Assembly: GCA_020848595.1 (NCBI GenBank)
Contig: JADLHV010000137.1
Coordinates: 1-8,142 of the forward strand
Length of the DNA: 8,142 nt
From: Bacteroidia bacterium
GTDB taxonomy: Bacteria; Bacteroidota; Bacteroidia; NS11-12g; UBA955
Reading direction: 5' to 3'
The notes below the pieces were generated by a model. That model was not told where the DNA came from. It made no database searches and saw nothing but the letters and a program-made list of their open reading frames with translations. Of the stretch, positions 1 through 6,313 are shown one piece after another (the stretch's first letter is position 1; each line of letters starts with the position of its first letter). The position numbers and the translations under genes are program-made.

Positions 1-666
1 ACAAAATTAGAAAATGAACTCCGAACTATTTTAGGTTGTTTCTTATTTACTGGCGACGATGTATTTAAAAAGATAAAAGTGTTAAGTGGAGGTGAAAAAG
101 CACGTGTTGCATTGGCAAAAGCTTTAGTTAATGAAGCCAATTTTCTATTGCTCGATGAACCTACCAATCACTTGGATATACAAAGTATGAATATACTTAT
201 TCAAGCTTTACAACAGTTTGAAGGTACTTTCGTAACGGTGTCTCACGATAGATATTTTATCTCACAAATTGCTACAAAAATTTGGTGGATAGAAGACGAT
301 GAAATAAGAGAATATTTGGGTTCTTACGATGAATGGAAATATTTTATGGCCAAACGTGAAAAGGAAAAGAGTAAGGAAACGCCAGTTATAAAACCTGCTA
401 AATCTCAAGAATCTAAAGTGATTGATAATAGTATCAATTCTACTAATGATAAATTAAAAAAACAATTACAAAAGCAATTGGATGAAATTGAAGCTGAATT
501 GGAAGCATTAAAAGTTGATAAAGTAAAATTAGAAGGGCAGATTTCTGACTCAGCTAATAATGACAGAATTGGCACGCTTTCTGAACAGTATTCGGTTATA
601 GAAAAGTCTATTGAAAGTAAAAATAAGGAGTTCGAAACAATATTCGAGCAACTGCTCAGTTTATAA
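1..666 (+). CDS. ABC-F family ATPase, C-terminal part (5' end outside window)
   Basis: This is the second nucleotide-binding domain and C-terminal tail of an ABC-F protein, a soluble duplicated ATPase with no membrane domain; characterised members act on the ribosome during translation. The frame is open from base 1, so the first Walker A motifs and the first ATPase domain lie upstream. In the 221 visible residues the signature LSGGEKARVALAKAL is at about 28-42, Walker B LLLDEP followed by TNHLD at 49-59, and the H-loop SHDR at 81-84. Then come a charged Lys/Glu/Ser-rich linker (about 115-145) and a Lys/Glu/Leu-rich stretch (about 150-221) that looks like the coiled-coil C-terminal domain of Uup/YdiF-like members. 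The GTG at 79 lies in the middle of the signature region and is not the start. The stop is 9 bases before the plug-family gene, suggesting cotranscription. The subfamily cannot be fixed without the N-terminal half. Confidence 0.93.
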   Translation, partial: TKLENELRTILGCFLFTGDDVFKKIKVLSGGEKARVALAKALVNEANFLLLDEPTNHLDIQSMNILIQALQQFEGTFVTVSHDRYFISQIATKIWWIEDDEIREYLGSYDEWKYFMAKREKEKSKETPVIKPAKSQESKVIDNSINSTNDKLKKQLQKQLDEIEAELEALKVDKVKLEGQISDSANNDRIGTLSEQYSVIEKSIESKNKEFETIFEQLLSL

Positions 667-675
667 AGTCAGAAA

Positions 676-1977
676 ATGAAGATATTAAACCAATTAAATG
701 CAAGATTAGATTTTTATAAATTTATTGGCGCATTAATTCTAATTATTCAAACATTCAGTTTAAAAGCAGCGTATCTGCCTATTCAATACGCTAATGTATC
801 TTACGAAAGTAGTATCAAAACTGTTATCTTATCTCAAGCTCAAAGTTACGAGCGTTTCCCTGCTATTGATCTCAATAGTCGACAACAGCTCAACTTGCAA
901 TTCGATAATATGTTCCCTGAAAGCGAAAATTTACAATACACTTTCATTCATTGCTCATCTGATTGGAAGCCTTCTAATTTGCGCCCTAATGAGTATTTAA
1001 CCGGTAATATGTTCGAAAATATTAATGATTATTCATTTTCAAATAATACGTTTCAAGTATATACCCACTATAATGTTGTCTTCCCGAGTGCTGATATGAA
1101 ACCTAAATTATCTGGAAATTATATCATAAAGGTATATCGTGAATTTGATGAAAATGATATTGTTTTAACCCGTCGATTTATGGTGGTTGAAGATAAATAT
1201 ATCATAACGCCTTCACCTAAAATTGCAACTGACCCAAGATGGCGTTTTACTTCTCAAGAAATTGATTTTTCTGTCAATACTGGAGATAATACTGTGGCGA
1301 ATCCTTTGATGGATGTGAAAGCAACTATTATGCAAAATCTGCGTTGGGATAATGCGATTTTTGATTTGAAACCAAGATTTGTCAATGGAAAGGTGCTCGA
1401 TTACAATTATGAATCTGGCAACGTTTTTTTAGGTGGAAATGAATTCCGTTATTTTGATATCAGAAATTTGCGTTTTCTAAGCTATAATGTACAAAGAAAA
1501 TATTTAGAAGGGCGTTTAAAACATGCAGTACTTTACCGAGATGCAACTAGAGTAAGTCAAACCTATCTCCAAACGATCGATTTTAATGGTAAAATGGTGG
1601 TAGATAATAGAGATAATGCAGTAAAAGGCGAAATAGAAAGTGATTACGCTATGGTTCACTTTTCTTATGTAAGTGATAAAATTGATAAGGATGTTTACAT
1701 CTTTGGTGAACTAACAGATTGGCAAATTAAAGAAGACTTTAAGATGGAATGGAATGAAAAAAGTCAAGAGTATCAAAAAGAAATGCTTCTTAAACAAGCC
1801 TATTACAACTATTTTTATGTAACTGCTGATGATAAAAAAGCAGCAGATTTAGAAAATACTGAAAAGAATTTTAGCAATACCGAAAACGATTACCATATTT
1901 TGATTTATAACAAAAATCAATTTATGCAATACGATGAGTTACTGGCAACAGTAGGATGCAATTCAATGAAAAAATAA
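676..1977 (+). CDS. Type IX secretion system plug-family protein (DUF5103)
   Basis: The 433-residue protein matches the DUF5103 / T9SS plug family by its pattern of conserved blocks: HCSSDWKPSNL (about 92-102), the NNTFQVYTHYNVVFP stretch, LSGNYIIKVY, the RRFMVVE segment, a QEIDFSV strand, the QNLRWDNAI block, and GGNEFRYFDIRNLR. Family knowledge: the F. johnsoniae Plug protein closes the periplasmic side of the SprA translocon channel when it is not loaded with substrate. The N terminus carries a basic region and a hydrophobic segment (about 16-31, ending ...SLKA), read as a Sec signal peptide, which fits a periplasmic or outer-membrane site. The C-terminal part (about 340-390, VYIFGELTDW onward) resembles an early-set glycan-binding beta-sandwich, which is usual for the family. 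It sits 9 bases after the ABC-F gene and 7 bases before porX. That it plugs SprA in this organism is inferred from the family. Confidence 0.86.
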   Translation: MKILNQLNARLDFYKFIGALILIIQTFSLKAAYLPIQYANVSYESSIKTVILSQAQSYERFPAIDLNSRQQLNLQFDNMFPESENLQYTFIHCSSDWKPSNLRPNEYLTGNMFENINDYSFSNNTFQVYTHYNVVFPSADMKPKLSGNYIIKVYREFDENDIVLTRRFMVVEDKYIITPSPKIATDPRWRFTSQEIDFSVNTGDNTVANPLMDVKATIMQNLRWDNAIFDLKPRFVNGKVLDYNYESGNVFLGGNEFRYFDIRNLRFLSYNVQRKYLEGRLKHAVLYRDATRVSQTYLQTIDFNGKMVVDNRDNAVKGEIESDYAMVHFSYVSDKIDKDVYIFGELTDWQIKEDFKMEWNEKSQEYQKEMLLKQAYYNYFYVTADDKKAADLENTEKNFSNTENDYHILIYNKNQFMQYDELLATVGCNSMKK

Positions 1978-1984
1978 ATAATAA

Positions 1985-3544
1985 ATGAGCGGAGATAAAA
2001 TCAAGATATTGTGGGCAGATGACGAAATCGACATGCTGAAGCCCCATATCCTTTTCTTAGAACAAAAGGGTTATGAGTTAATTACTGTCAACAACGGTAA
2101 TTCCGCTATTTCAAAGACTATAAGTGAAAAGCCTGATTTGGTATTTTTAGACGAAAATATGCCCGGCATTAGTGGCTTAGAAACTTTGAAGCAAATTAAG
2201 GAAATTGAGCCTGATGTTAAAGTGGTTATGATTACTAAAAGTGAAGAGGAGTATATCATGGACGATGCAATTGGTTCTCAAATTGCCGATTACCTAATTA
2301 AACCGGTTAACCCTAATCAAATTTTACACTCCATTAAAAAACTAATGGATAAAAGTCGTTTGGTGACCGAAAAAACAAATCAGAATTACCAAATAGATTT
2401 TAGAAATATCAGCAATATGTTGATGGATAATCTAAGCTTAGATGAATGGAAAGATGTCTACAATAAATTGATTTTCTGGGAACTTGAACTTGGTAAAAGC
2501 ACCGATAAAAGTATGAATGAGGTGTACGAGAACCAAAAACAAGAAGCAAATCATAATTTCAGTAAATTTATTTCTAAAAATTATATCAGTTACTTGCAGC
2601 CTACTGGTGATAATGGTCCAGTAATGAGTCATAATTTATTCAGAAGAAAAGTTAAAGCAGTCATTTCAGAAACTGTACCTACTTTTTTTGTATTAATTGA
2701 TAATCTTCGTCTTGACCAATGGCGCACAATTGCTCCAATTCTAAAAGAAAAATTTAAAATAGAAGAGGAAGATCAGTATCTAACCATTTTACCTACTACA
2801 ACTCAGTATTGTCGTAATGCCATATTTAGTGGACTTTTGCCAAGTGAAATTGAAAAACGCTTTCCTGATAAATGGAGCAACGATGAGGATGAAGGTGGAA
2901 AAAATAATTTTGAGGAGGATTTCTTTAAAGACCTTTTGGGTCGATTGAGAATTACTGGGAAAAATAGTTATACAAAGGTCACGAATCTCGATGGTGGAAA
3001 AGCATTAGTTGATAAGATTCCTAATCTGTTCCAAAATAGTATAAATGTTATCGTGTATAATTTCGTAGATGCTTTTTCGCATGCTCGAACTGATGTAAGT
3101 ATCATTAGAGAATTAGCTGAAGATGAAGCGGCTTATCGTTCAGTTACAGAAAGTTGGTTCAAACATTCGCCATTATGGGAAGCTTTGCAATTAATCTCTG
3201 AGAAAAAATGTAAAGTGATTATTACAACAGATCATGGCAGTGTTAGGGTTAATAAACCTGTTAAAATTGTTGGAGATAAACATACTAACTCAAATTTGCG
3301 CTATAAACAAGGCAAAAATCTAAGTTATGATCCAAAAGAGGTTTTCGAAATTAAAAAACCGGAACTGGCTTTCTTACCTAAAGTAAATGTAAGTCAAACT
3401 TATGTAGTTTGTAAAGAAGACGATTTTTTTGCTTATCCAAATAATTACAACCATTATGTTAATTATTATACGAATACCTTTCAACATGGTGGAATTTCTT
3501 TAGAAGAAATGATGGTGCCTTTTATTGTCATGGAATCGAGATAA
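1985..3544 (+). CDS. porX: PorX, response regulator with PglZ domain controlling type IX secretion
   Basis: The protein has 519 residues and two domains. Residues about 5-120 form a receiver domain with acidic pair D12/D13, phosphoacceptor D56 (VFLDENMPG), T84 and K106 (YLIKP). A helical linker follows (about 125-225). Residues about 230-519 form a PglZ / alkaline-phosphatase-superfamily domain with the expected metal-site residues: D239 (LIDN), a Thr cluster at 271-273 (LPTTTQ) holding the nucleophile, D362 and H366 (VDAFSH), D416/H417 (TTDHGS) and H501 (HGGISLEEM). Family knowledge: PorX pairs with the sensor kinase PorY, acts with an ECF sigma factor on T9SS genes, and purified PorX cleaves cyclic and linear oligonucleotides. 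All catalytic positions look intact, so enzymatic activity is plausible. It starts 7 bases after the plug-family gene, implying shared transcription. There is no DNA-binding domain and no obvious hairpin terminator downstream. Confidence 0.95.
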   Translation: MSGDKIKILWADDEIDMLKPHILFLEQKGYELITVNNGNSAISKTISEKPDLVFLDENMPGISGLETLKQIKEIEPDVKVVMITKSEEEYIMDDAIGSQIADYLIKPVNPNQILHSIKKLMDKSRLVTEKTNQNYQIDFRNISNMLMDNLSLDEWKDVYNKLIFWELELGKSTDKSMNEVYENQKQEANHNFSKFISKNYISYLQPTGDNGPVMSHNLFRRKVKAVISETVPTFFVLIDNLRLDQWRTIAPILKEKFKIEEEDQYLTILPTTTQYCRNAIFSGLLPSEIEKRFPDKWSNDEDEGGKNNFEEDFFKDLLGRLRITGKNSYTKVTNLDGGKALVDKIPNLFQNSINVIVYNFVDAFSHARTDVSIIRELAEDEAAYRSVTESWFKHSPLWEALQLISEKKCKVIITTDHGSVRVNKPVKIVGDKHTNSNLRYKQGKNLSYDPKEVFEIKKPELAFLPKVNVSQTYVVCKEDDFFAYPNNYNHYVNYYTNTFQHGGISLEEMMVPFIVMESR

Positions 3545-3584
3545 GCAATTAAATATTAGATTATTGAATTATTTTTTCGAATTA

Positions 3585-3616
3585 TTTGTAATTTCCTCTT
3601 TGAAACATTATATTTG
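3585..3616 (+). promoter_or_regulatory. Bacteroidota-type promoter for the 49-residue gene
   Basis: A -33 element TTTG (3585-3588) is separated by 20 bases from a perfect -7 element TATATTTG (3609-3616), matching the Bacteroidota consensus TTTG-N17..23-TAnnTTTG. Transcription would start near 3622, leaving a leader of about 18 bases before the ATG at 3640. It sits directly after porX, so the small gene has its own promoter but could also receive read-through. Confidence 0.75.
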
Positions 3617-3639
3617 CACCCTCAAAATTTAGAAAAATC

Positions 3640-3789
3640 ATGGCTGTTACTAGACTTAAAAGAAAAGACAGAAGAAATAAAGAGAAGACAAGGGTAAGAA
3701 AAACTAACCTTAAGAATGTTGGACAAATGCTATACATTCAGTCACCACACAAAGAATATTCTGGCGTAGTTCTAGAAGACCAAGCTTAA
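3640..3789 (+). CDS. Small, highly basic 49-residue protein, function unknown
   Basis: The reading frame starts MAVTRLKRKDRRNKEKTRVR and ends GVVLEDQA. Twelve of the first 25 residues are Lys or Arg. The second half is mixed, with a short hydrophobic/aromatic stretch (MLYIQSPHKEYSGVV). There is no signal peptide, membrane helix or Cys pair, so it is not a zinc-ribbon protein. The case for a real gene is its own consensus promoter at 3585-3616, a short A-rich leader, and a strong intrinsic terminator right after the stop (3815-3850), so the whole transcript would be only about 220 bases. That architecture suits an abundant small protein. The basic N terminus suggests RNA or ribosome binding, and a lineage-specific ribosomal or ribosome-associated protein is one possibility. 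That role is inference only: I do not recognise the family with certainty. Confidence 0.8.
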   Translation: MAVTRLKRKDRRNKEKTRVRKTNLKNVGQMLYIQSPHKEYSGVVLEDQA

Positions 3790-3814
3790 TTTAAGTTCTG
3801 TTAAAACATATTTT

Positions 3815-3850
3815 AAAAACCCGTTCATCTTTGGACGGGTTTTTTGTTTT
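3815..3850 (+). terminator. Intrinsic terminator of the 49-residue gene
   Basis: A 12-bp stem pairs 3815-3826 with 3833-3844 around a 6-base loop, with core CCCGT/ACGGG and one G-T wobble near the loop, followed by a T-rich run to 3850. It lies 25 bases after the stop codon and just upstream of the icd promoter, insulating icd from the small gene. Confidence 0.9.
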
Positions 3851-3858
3851 TCTTCGCT

Positions 3859-3888
3859 TTTCAATGCAAACTTTAAATTTTACATTTG
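3859..3888 (+). promoter_or_regulatory. icd: Bacteroidota-type promoter for icd
   Basis: A perfect -7 element TACATTTG lies at 3881-3888. The best -33 candidate is a degenerate TTTC (3859-3862), 18 bases upstream. The start of transcription would be near 3894, giving a leader of about 28 bases. No Shine-Dalgarno is seen before the ATG at 3923, as usual in this phylum. Confidence 0.65.
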
Positions 3889-3922
3889 CAGTCTAATTTT
3901 TAGATACTAATCTCTTAAAGAC

Positions 3923-5158
3923 ATGAACAAAATTAAAGTAGCCAATCCAGTCGTTGAACTCGACGGTGATGAAATGACCAGAATTATCTGGAAATTTATT
4001 AAAGACAAATTGATTTTACCTTACCTCGATGTCGATATCAAATATTTCGACCTCGGTATGGAACACCGTGATGCCACCAACGACCAGGTGACCATCGATG
4101 CTGCAGAAGCCATTAAACAATATAATGTAGGGATTAAATGCGCTACTATAACGCCTGATGAAGCTCGTGTTAAAGAGTTCAATCTAAAACAAATGTGGAA
4201 GTCGCCTAATGGTACTATCCGTAATATTCTTGATGGTACTGTGTTTCGCGAACCTATTGTTTGTACAAATGTCCCTCGTCTTGTCCCTAACTGGACCGCT
4301 CCAATATGTATTGGTCGTCATGCTTTTGGTGATCAATACCGTGCAACCGATTTCGTAACTAAAGGTAAAGGTAAACTAACCGTTAAATTCGAAGGTGAAG
4401 ATGGTACTATTCAAGAATTTGAAGTCTACAATTTTAAAGGTGATGGTGTTGCTCTTGCAATGTATAATACCGATGAATCTATCAAAGGTTTCGCTCATTC
4501 TTGCTTTAATACCGCTCTCCAAAAAGGATGGCCGCTCTATCTCTCTACTAAAAACACTATCTTAAAAAAATATGATGGTCGTTTCAAAGATATTTTTGAA
4601 GAAATTTATCAAAGTGATTATAAAGCTAAATTTGAAGCCGCTGGTATCGTTTACGAACACCGTTTAATTGATGATATGGTGGCTTCTGCTTTAAAATGGA
4701 ATGGCAATTTTGTTTGGGCTTGTAAAAATTATGATGGCGATGTGCAATCTGATACTGTTGCTCAAGGTTTTGGCTCTTTAGGTTTAATGACCTCTGTTTT
4801 GGTAACGCCTGATGGTAAAACAATGGAAGCTGAAGCTGCTCACGGTACTGTTACTAGACACTATAGAGATCACCAAAATGGTAAACCAACTTCTACTAAT
4901 CCTATTGCTTCTATTTTTGCCTGGACTAGAGGACTTGAGTTTAGAGGTAAATTAGATGGTAATCAAGATTTAATTAACTTCTGCCAAACTTTGGAAAAAG
5001 TATGTGTTGAAACAGTTGAAAGTGGTAAAATGACTAAAGATTTAGCCGTGTGTATTCATGGTAATAAGGTAAATCATGGCGACCACTATTTGTATACTGA
5101 AGAATTCTTAGAAGAATTGGATAAAGGCTTGAAATCTAAATTAGGTCAAACAGCTTAA
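3923..5158 (+). CDS. icd: NADP-dependent isocitrate dehydrogenase, eukaryote-like homodimeric class
   Basis: This enzyme oxidatively decarboxylates isocitrate to 2-oxoglutarate in the TCA cycle, yielding NADPH. Its 411 residues align almost end to end with human IDH1 (414 residues), not with the E. coli Icd class. Active-site residues are visible: S94 and N96 in KSPNGTIRN, R100, R109, R132 (IGRHAFGDQYRATDF; the counterpart of human R132), K210 (LSTKNTILKKYDGR), and the metal-binding acids D250, D273 and D277 (LIDDMVA, NYDGDVQSD). H307 and R312 in AAHGTVTRHYR match the NADP-selecting residues of this class. The start ATG agrees with the family N terminus (VVELDGDEMTRIIW). The gene is a single unit between its own promoter and a terminator. 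Early codons use more C-ending forms than later ones: 4 of the 9 Asp codons in the first 60 codons are GAC, against 1 of 22 afterwards. Confidence 0.98.
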   Translation: MNKIKVANPVVELDGDEMTRIIWKFIKDKLILPYLDVDIKYFDLGMEHRDATNDQVTIDAAEAIKQYNVGIKCATITPDEARVKEFNLKQMWKSPNGTIRNILDGTVFREPIVCTNVPRLVPNWTAPICIGRHAFGDQYRATDFVTKGKGKLTVKFEGEDGTIQEFEVYNFKGDGVALAMYNTDESIKGFAHSCFNTALQKGWPLYLSTKNTILKKYDGRFKDIFEEIYQSDYKAKFEAAGIVYEHRLIDDMVASALKWNGNFVWACKNYDGDVQSDTVAQGFGSLGLMTSVLVTPDGKTMEAEAAHGTVTRHYRDHQNGKPTSTNPIASIFAWTRGLEFRGKLDGNQDLINFCQTLEKVCVETVESGKMTKDLAVCIHGNKVNHGDHYLYTEEFLEELDKGLKSKLGQTA

Positions 5159-5176
5159 TCTTATTCCTTAATATTT

Positions 5177-5208
5177 AAAATCCCGGCTTTTTGTCGGGAT
5201 TTTTTTTT
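5177..5208 (+). terminator. Intrinsic terminator of icd
   Basis: An 11-bp stem pairs 5177-5187 with 5193-5203 (core TCCCG/CGGGA, one G-T wobble) around a TTTTT loop. It runs into an unbroken T tract ending at 5208, 18 bases after the icd stop codon. Confidence 0.92.
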
Positions 5209-5260
5209 ATCTTTATTGGAAATTTTCTTTATTGCATCTTTATTATTTTAATTCTTTTCT

Positions 5261-5821
5261 ATGCCTATCCAAACACTTTCTCCTCTAAACGAACTTGATT
5301 TATTAAATGTGTTAAAACTGCGTTTCGAAAAAAATACAATCAGACACCCTCATTTACATTGGTCGGATGTGTTATCTCAACTCAATGGCCAATCTTCTAA
5401 ATTATGGTCTTTAAATGAAATGGAAATTTCGGGAGGTGAACCTGATGTTATTGCTATTGATAAGAATGATAAGTCTATCGTGTTTTTTAATTGTGCTCCT
5501 GAAAGTCCAATTGGTAGAAGAAGTTTGTGTTATGATAAAGAAAGTTTAGAATCGAGAAAGGAAAATAAACCATTAAGTGCGGCTTGTATTTTAGCCAAAA
5601 AGATGGGCGTGGAAATTTTGTCTGAACAGGATTATCGCCAACTCCAACAAGTCGGTGAGTTTGATTTAAAAACTTCTTCTTGGATTCAAACCCCTGTTGA
5701 AATAAGAAAATTAGGTGGTGCTCTCTTTGCCGATCGTCGATATAATCAAGTTTTTGTCTATCACAATGGCGCTCAATCTTATTATGCGGCTCGCGGTTTT
5801 AGAGCAAAATTAAGTTTATAA
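5261..5821 (+). CDS. DUF4256 family protein, function unknown
   Basis: The 186-residue soluble protein carries the strongly conserved blocks of DUF4256 (PF14066), a family found in Bacillota and Bacteroidota: LLNVLKLRFEKN (14-25), SLNEME (50-55) with GGEPDV (58-63), ESPIGRRSLCYD (81-92), LESRKE (96-101), KTSSWI followed by TPVEIRKLGGALF (137-156), DRRY (158-161), and VFVYHNGAQSYYAARGFR (164-181). Its length equals that of full-length family members, so it looks intact. No signal peptide or membrane helix is seen, so it is probably cytoplasmic. No role is established. It stands alone: the icd terminator lies before it and a structured gap after it. I see no clean TAnnTTTG promoter in the 52 bases upstream (5209-5260); only a degenerate TTTATTGC-like stretch is present. 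The ATG at 5261 gives the expected family N terminus. Confidence 0.88.
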   Translation: MPIQTLSPLNELDLLNVLKLRFEKNTIRHPHLHWSDVLSQLNGQSSKLWSLNEMEISGGEPDVIAIDKNDKSIVFFNCAPESPIGRRSLCYDKESLESRKENKPLSAACILAKKMGVEILSEQDYRQLQQVGEFDLKTSSWIQTPVEIRKLGGALFADRRYNQVFVYHNGAQSYYAARGFRAKLSL

Positions 5822-5822
5822 T

Positions 5823-5893
5823 CCGAGTAGAAATTTCATACTGCTTCATCAACTCGACTACCTATTTTTATAGGTTTAATATTTCTACCTTGG
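5823..5893. other. Intergenic nested inverted repeat, possible structured RNA or terminator remnant
   Basis: TAGAAAT (5828-5834) pairs with ATTTCTA (5881-5887). The stem extends outward to 5823/5893 with one bulged base (5889) and a G-T pair. Inside it, ACCTAT (5860-5865) pairs with ATAGGT (5870-5875) around a TTTT loop. A competing 5-bp pairing, CGAGT (5824-5828) with ACTCG (5852-5856), would exclude the outer stem. There is no long T tract, so it is a poor standard terminator, yet it sits where the DUF4256 transcript should end. No reading frame of note lies within it. It could be an attenuating leader element, a degraded repeat, or chance folding of AT-rich DNA. Confidence 0.4.
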
Positions 5894-5942
5894 TTACTAA
5901 ATGACAGAAAAAATTTGTGATTGAAAAAATATTTTAGATTTT

Positions 5943-5976
5943 TTTGCGTTATACATAAGAATATTATGTATTATTG
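5943..5976 (+). promoter_or_regulatory. Candidate promoter of the padR operon
   Basis: A TTTG (5943-5946) stands 22 bases before TATTATTG (5969-5976), a one-mismatch version of the Bacteroidota -7 element TAnnTTTG. Transcription would begin close to the ATG at 5981, giving a leaderless or nearly leaderless message. The element overlaps the inverted repeat proposed as the PadR operator. No better promoter is visible in 5894-5942. Confidence 0.45.
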
Positions 5977-5986
5977 CCTTATGTAT
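5951..5986. promoter_or_regulatory. Candidate PadR operator: three copies of an 8-base half-site
   Basis: ATACATAA (5951-5958) and TTATGTAT (5964-5971) form a perfect 8-bp inverted repeat with a 5-base spacer. A third, identical TTATGTAT lies at 5979-5986, 15 bases after the second, and covers the padR start codon. PadR repressors are known to bind dyads built on ATGT/ACAT near their own promoters, and these half-sites contain ACAT and ATGT. Binding here would cover the proposed promoter and the start codon, which fits autorepression. That this PadR binds the site is inference. Confidence 0.6.
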
Positions 5987-6313
5987 TCAAAAGAACTTAT
6001 AAAAGGAACTTTACAACCAATAGTGTTAACCCTTCTTAAAGAGAATAAACGCATGTATGGATATGAAATTACACAGAAAGTTAAAGAAATTACACATAAT
6101 AAAATTGAATTAACCGAAGGCGCATTGTATCCGACCTTACATAAACTTGAAGCGGATGGGATTTTAACTGTAGAGAAAACGTTAATTGGCAAAAGAATCA
6201 GGAAATACTATACCCTAACTCAAAAAGGGCATTCGGCTATTGAACAAACAATTCAAGATTTTAGTGAATTTATTCAATCTATGAATCTCATTTTAAAACA
6301 TCAATTAAGATGA
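5981..6313 (+). CDS. PadR family transcriptional repressor
   Basis: The 110-residue winged-helix regulator has the PadR-N hallmarks: an N-terminal helix (LIKGTLQPIVLTLLKENK), the MYGYEI block (25-30), GALYPTLHKLE (47-57) as recognition helix, the wing, and KYYTLTQKG (75-83). A short C-terminal helix (about 85-108) would serve in dimerisation, as in the small PadR subfamily. The frame is open further upstream to a TTG at 5921, but I chose the ATG at 5981 because it matches the family N terminus; the 20 upstream residues are unlike PadR and lie on the putative promoter and operator. The stop overlaps the next start as ATGA (6310-6313), so the two genes are translationally coupled. Small PadRs of this type usually repress their own operon in response to envelope or drug stress; the ligand here is unknown. 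Confidence 0.93.
   Translation: MYSKELIKGTLQPIVLTLLKENKRMYGYEITQKVKEITHNKIELTEGALYPTLHKLEADGILTVEKTLIGKRIRKYYTLTQKGHSAIEQTIQDFSEFIQSMNLILKHQLR

Noticed and set aside
79..81. GTG as a start for a short ATPase protein
   Set aside because: The frame is open to base 1 with ABC-F sequence, and the GTG falls immediately before the LSGGE signature, so it is an internal Val codon.
794..1000. 68-residue plus-strand frame inside the plug-family gene
   Set aside because: It lies wholly in another frame of a well-supported gene and shows no family motifs or start signal of its own.
2071..2259. Minus-strand frame opposite the PorX receiver domain
   Set aside because: It is antisense to conserved receiver motifs, its composition is that of reversed coding sequence, and no promoter is seen.
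2438..2632. Minus-strand hydrophobic 64-residue frame opposite the PorX linker
   Set aside because: Its hydrophobic look comes from reading Lys/Glu-rich coding DNA in reverse; there is no independent support for a gene.
3545..3584. Terminator for porX
   Set aside because: No hairpin with a following T tract could be found, only AT-rich sequence; porX may read through to the terminator at 3815-3850.
3566..3587. Direct repeat GAATTATTT (3566-3574 and 3579-3587) after porX
   Set aside because: It is short, in AT-rich DNA, and the second copy merely contains the -33 TTTG. It could be a regulator site, but two 9-base copies are not enough to claim one.
4626..4823. Minus-strand frame inside icd
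   Set aside because: It is antisense to invariant dehydrogenase motifs; a shadow frame.
5921..5980. Upstream TTG-initiated extension of the PadR protein
   Set aside because: The added 20 residues do not match the PadR N terminus and overlap the proposed promoter and operator; ATG at 5981 fits the family.
5971..6192. Minus-strand frame opposite padR
   Set aside because: It overlaps the recognition-helix coding region and has no promoter or known motif.
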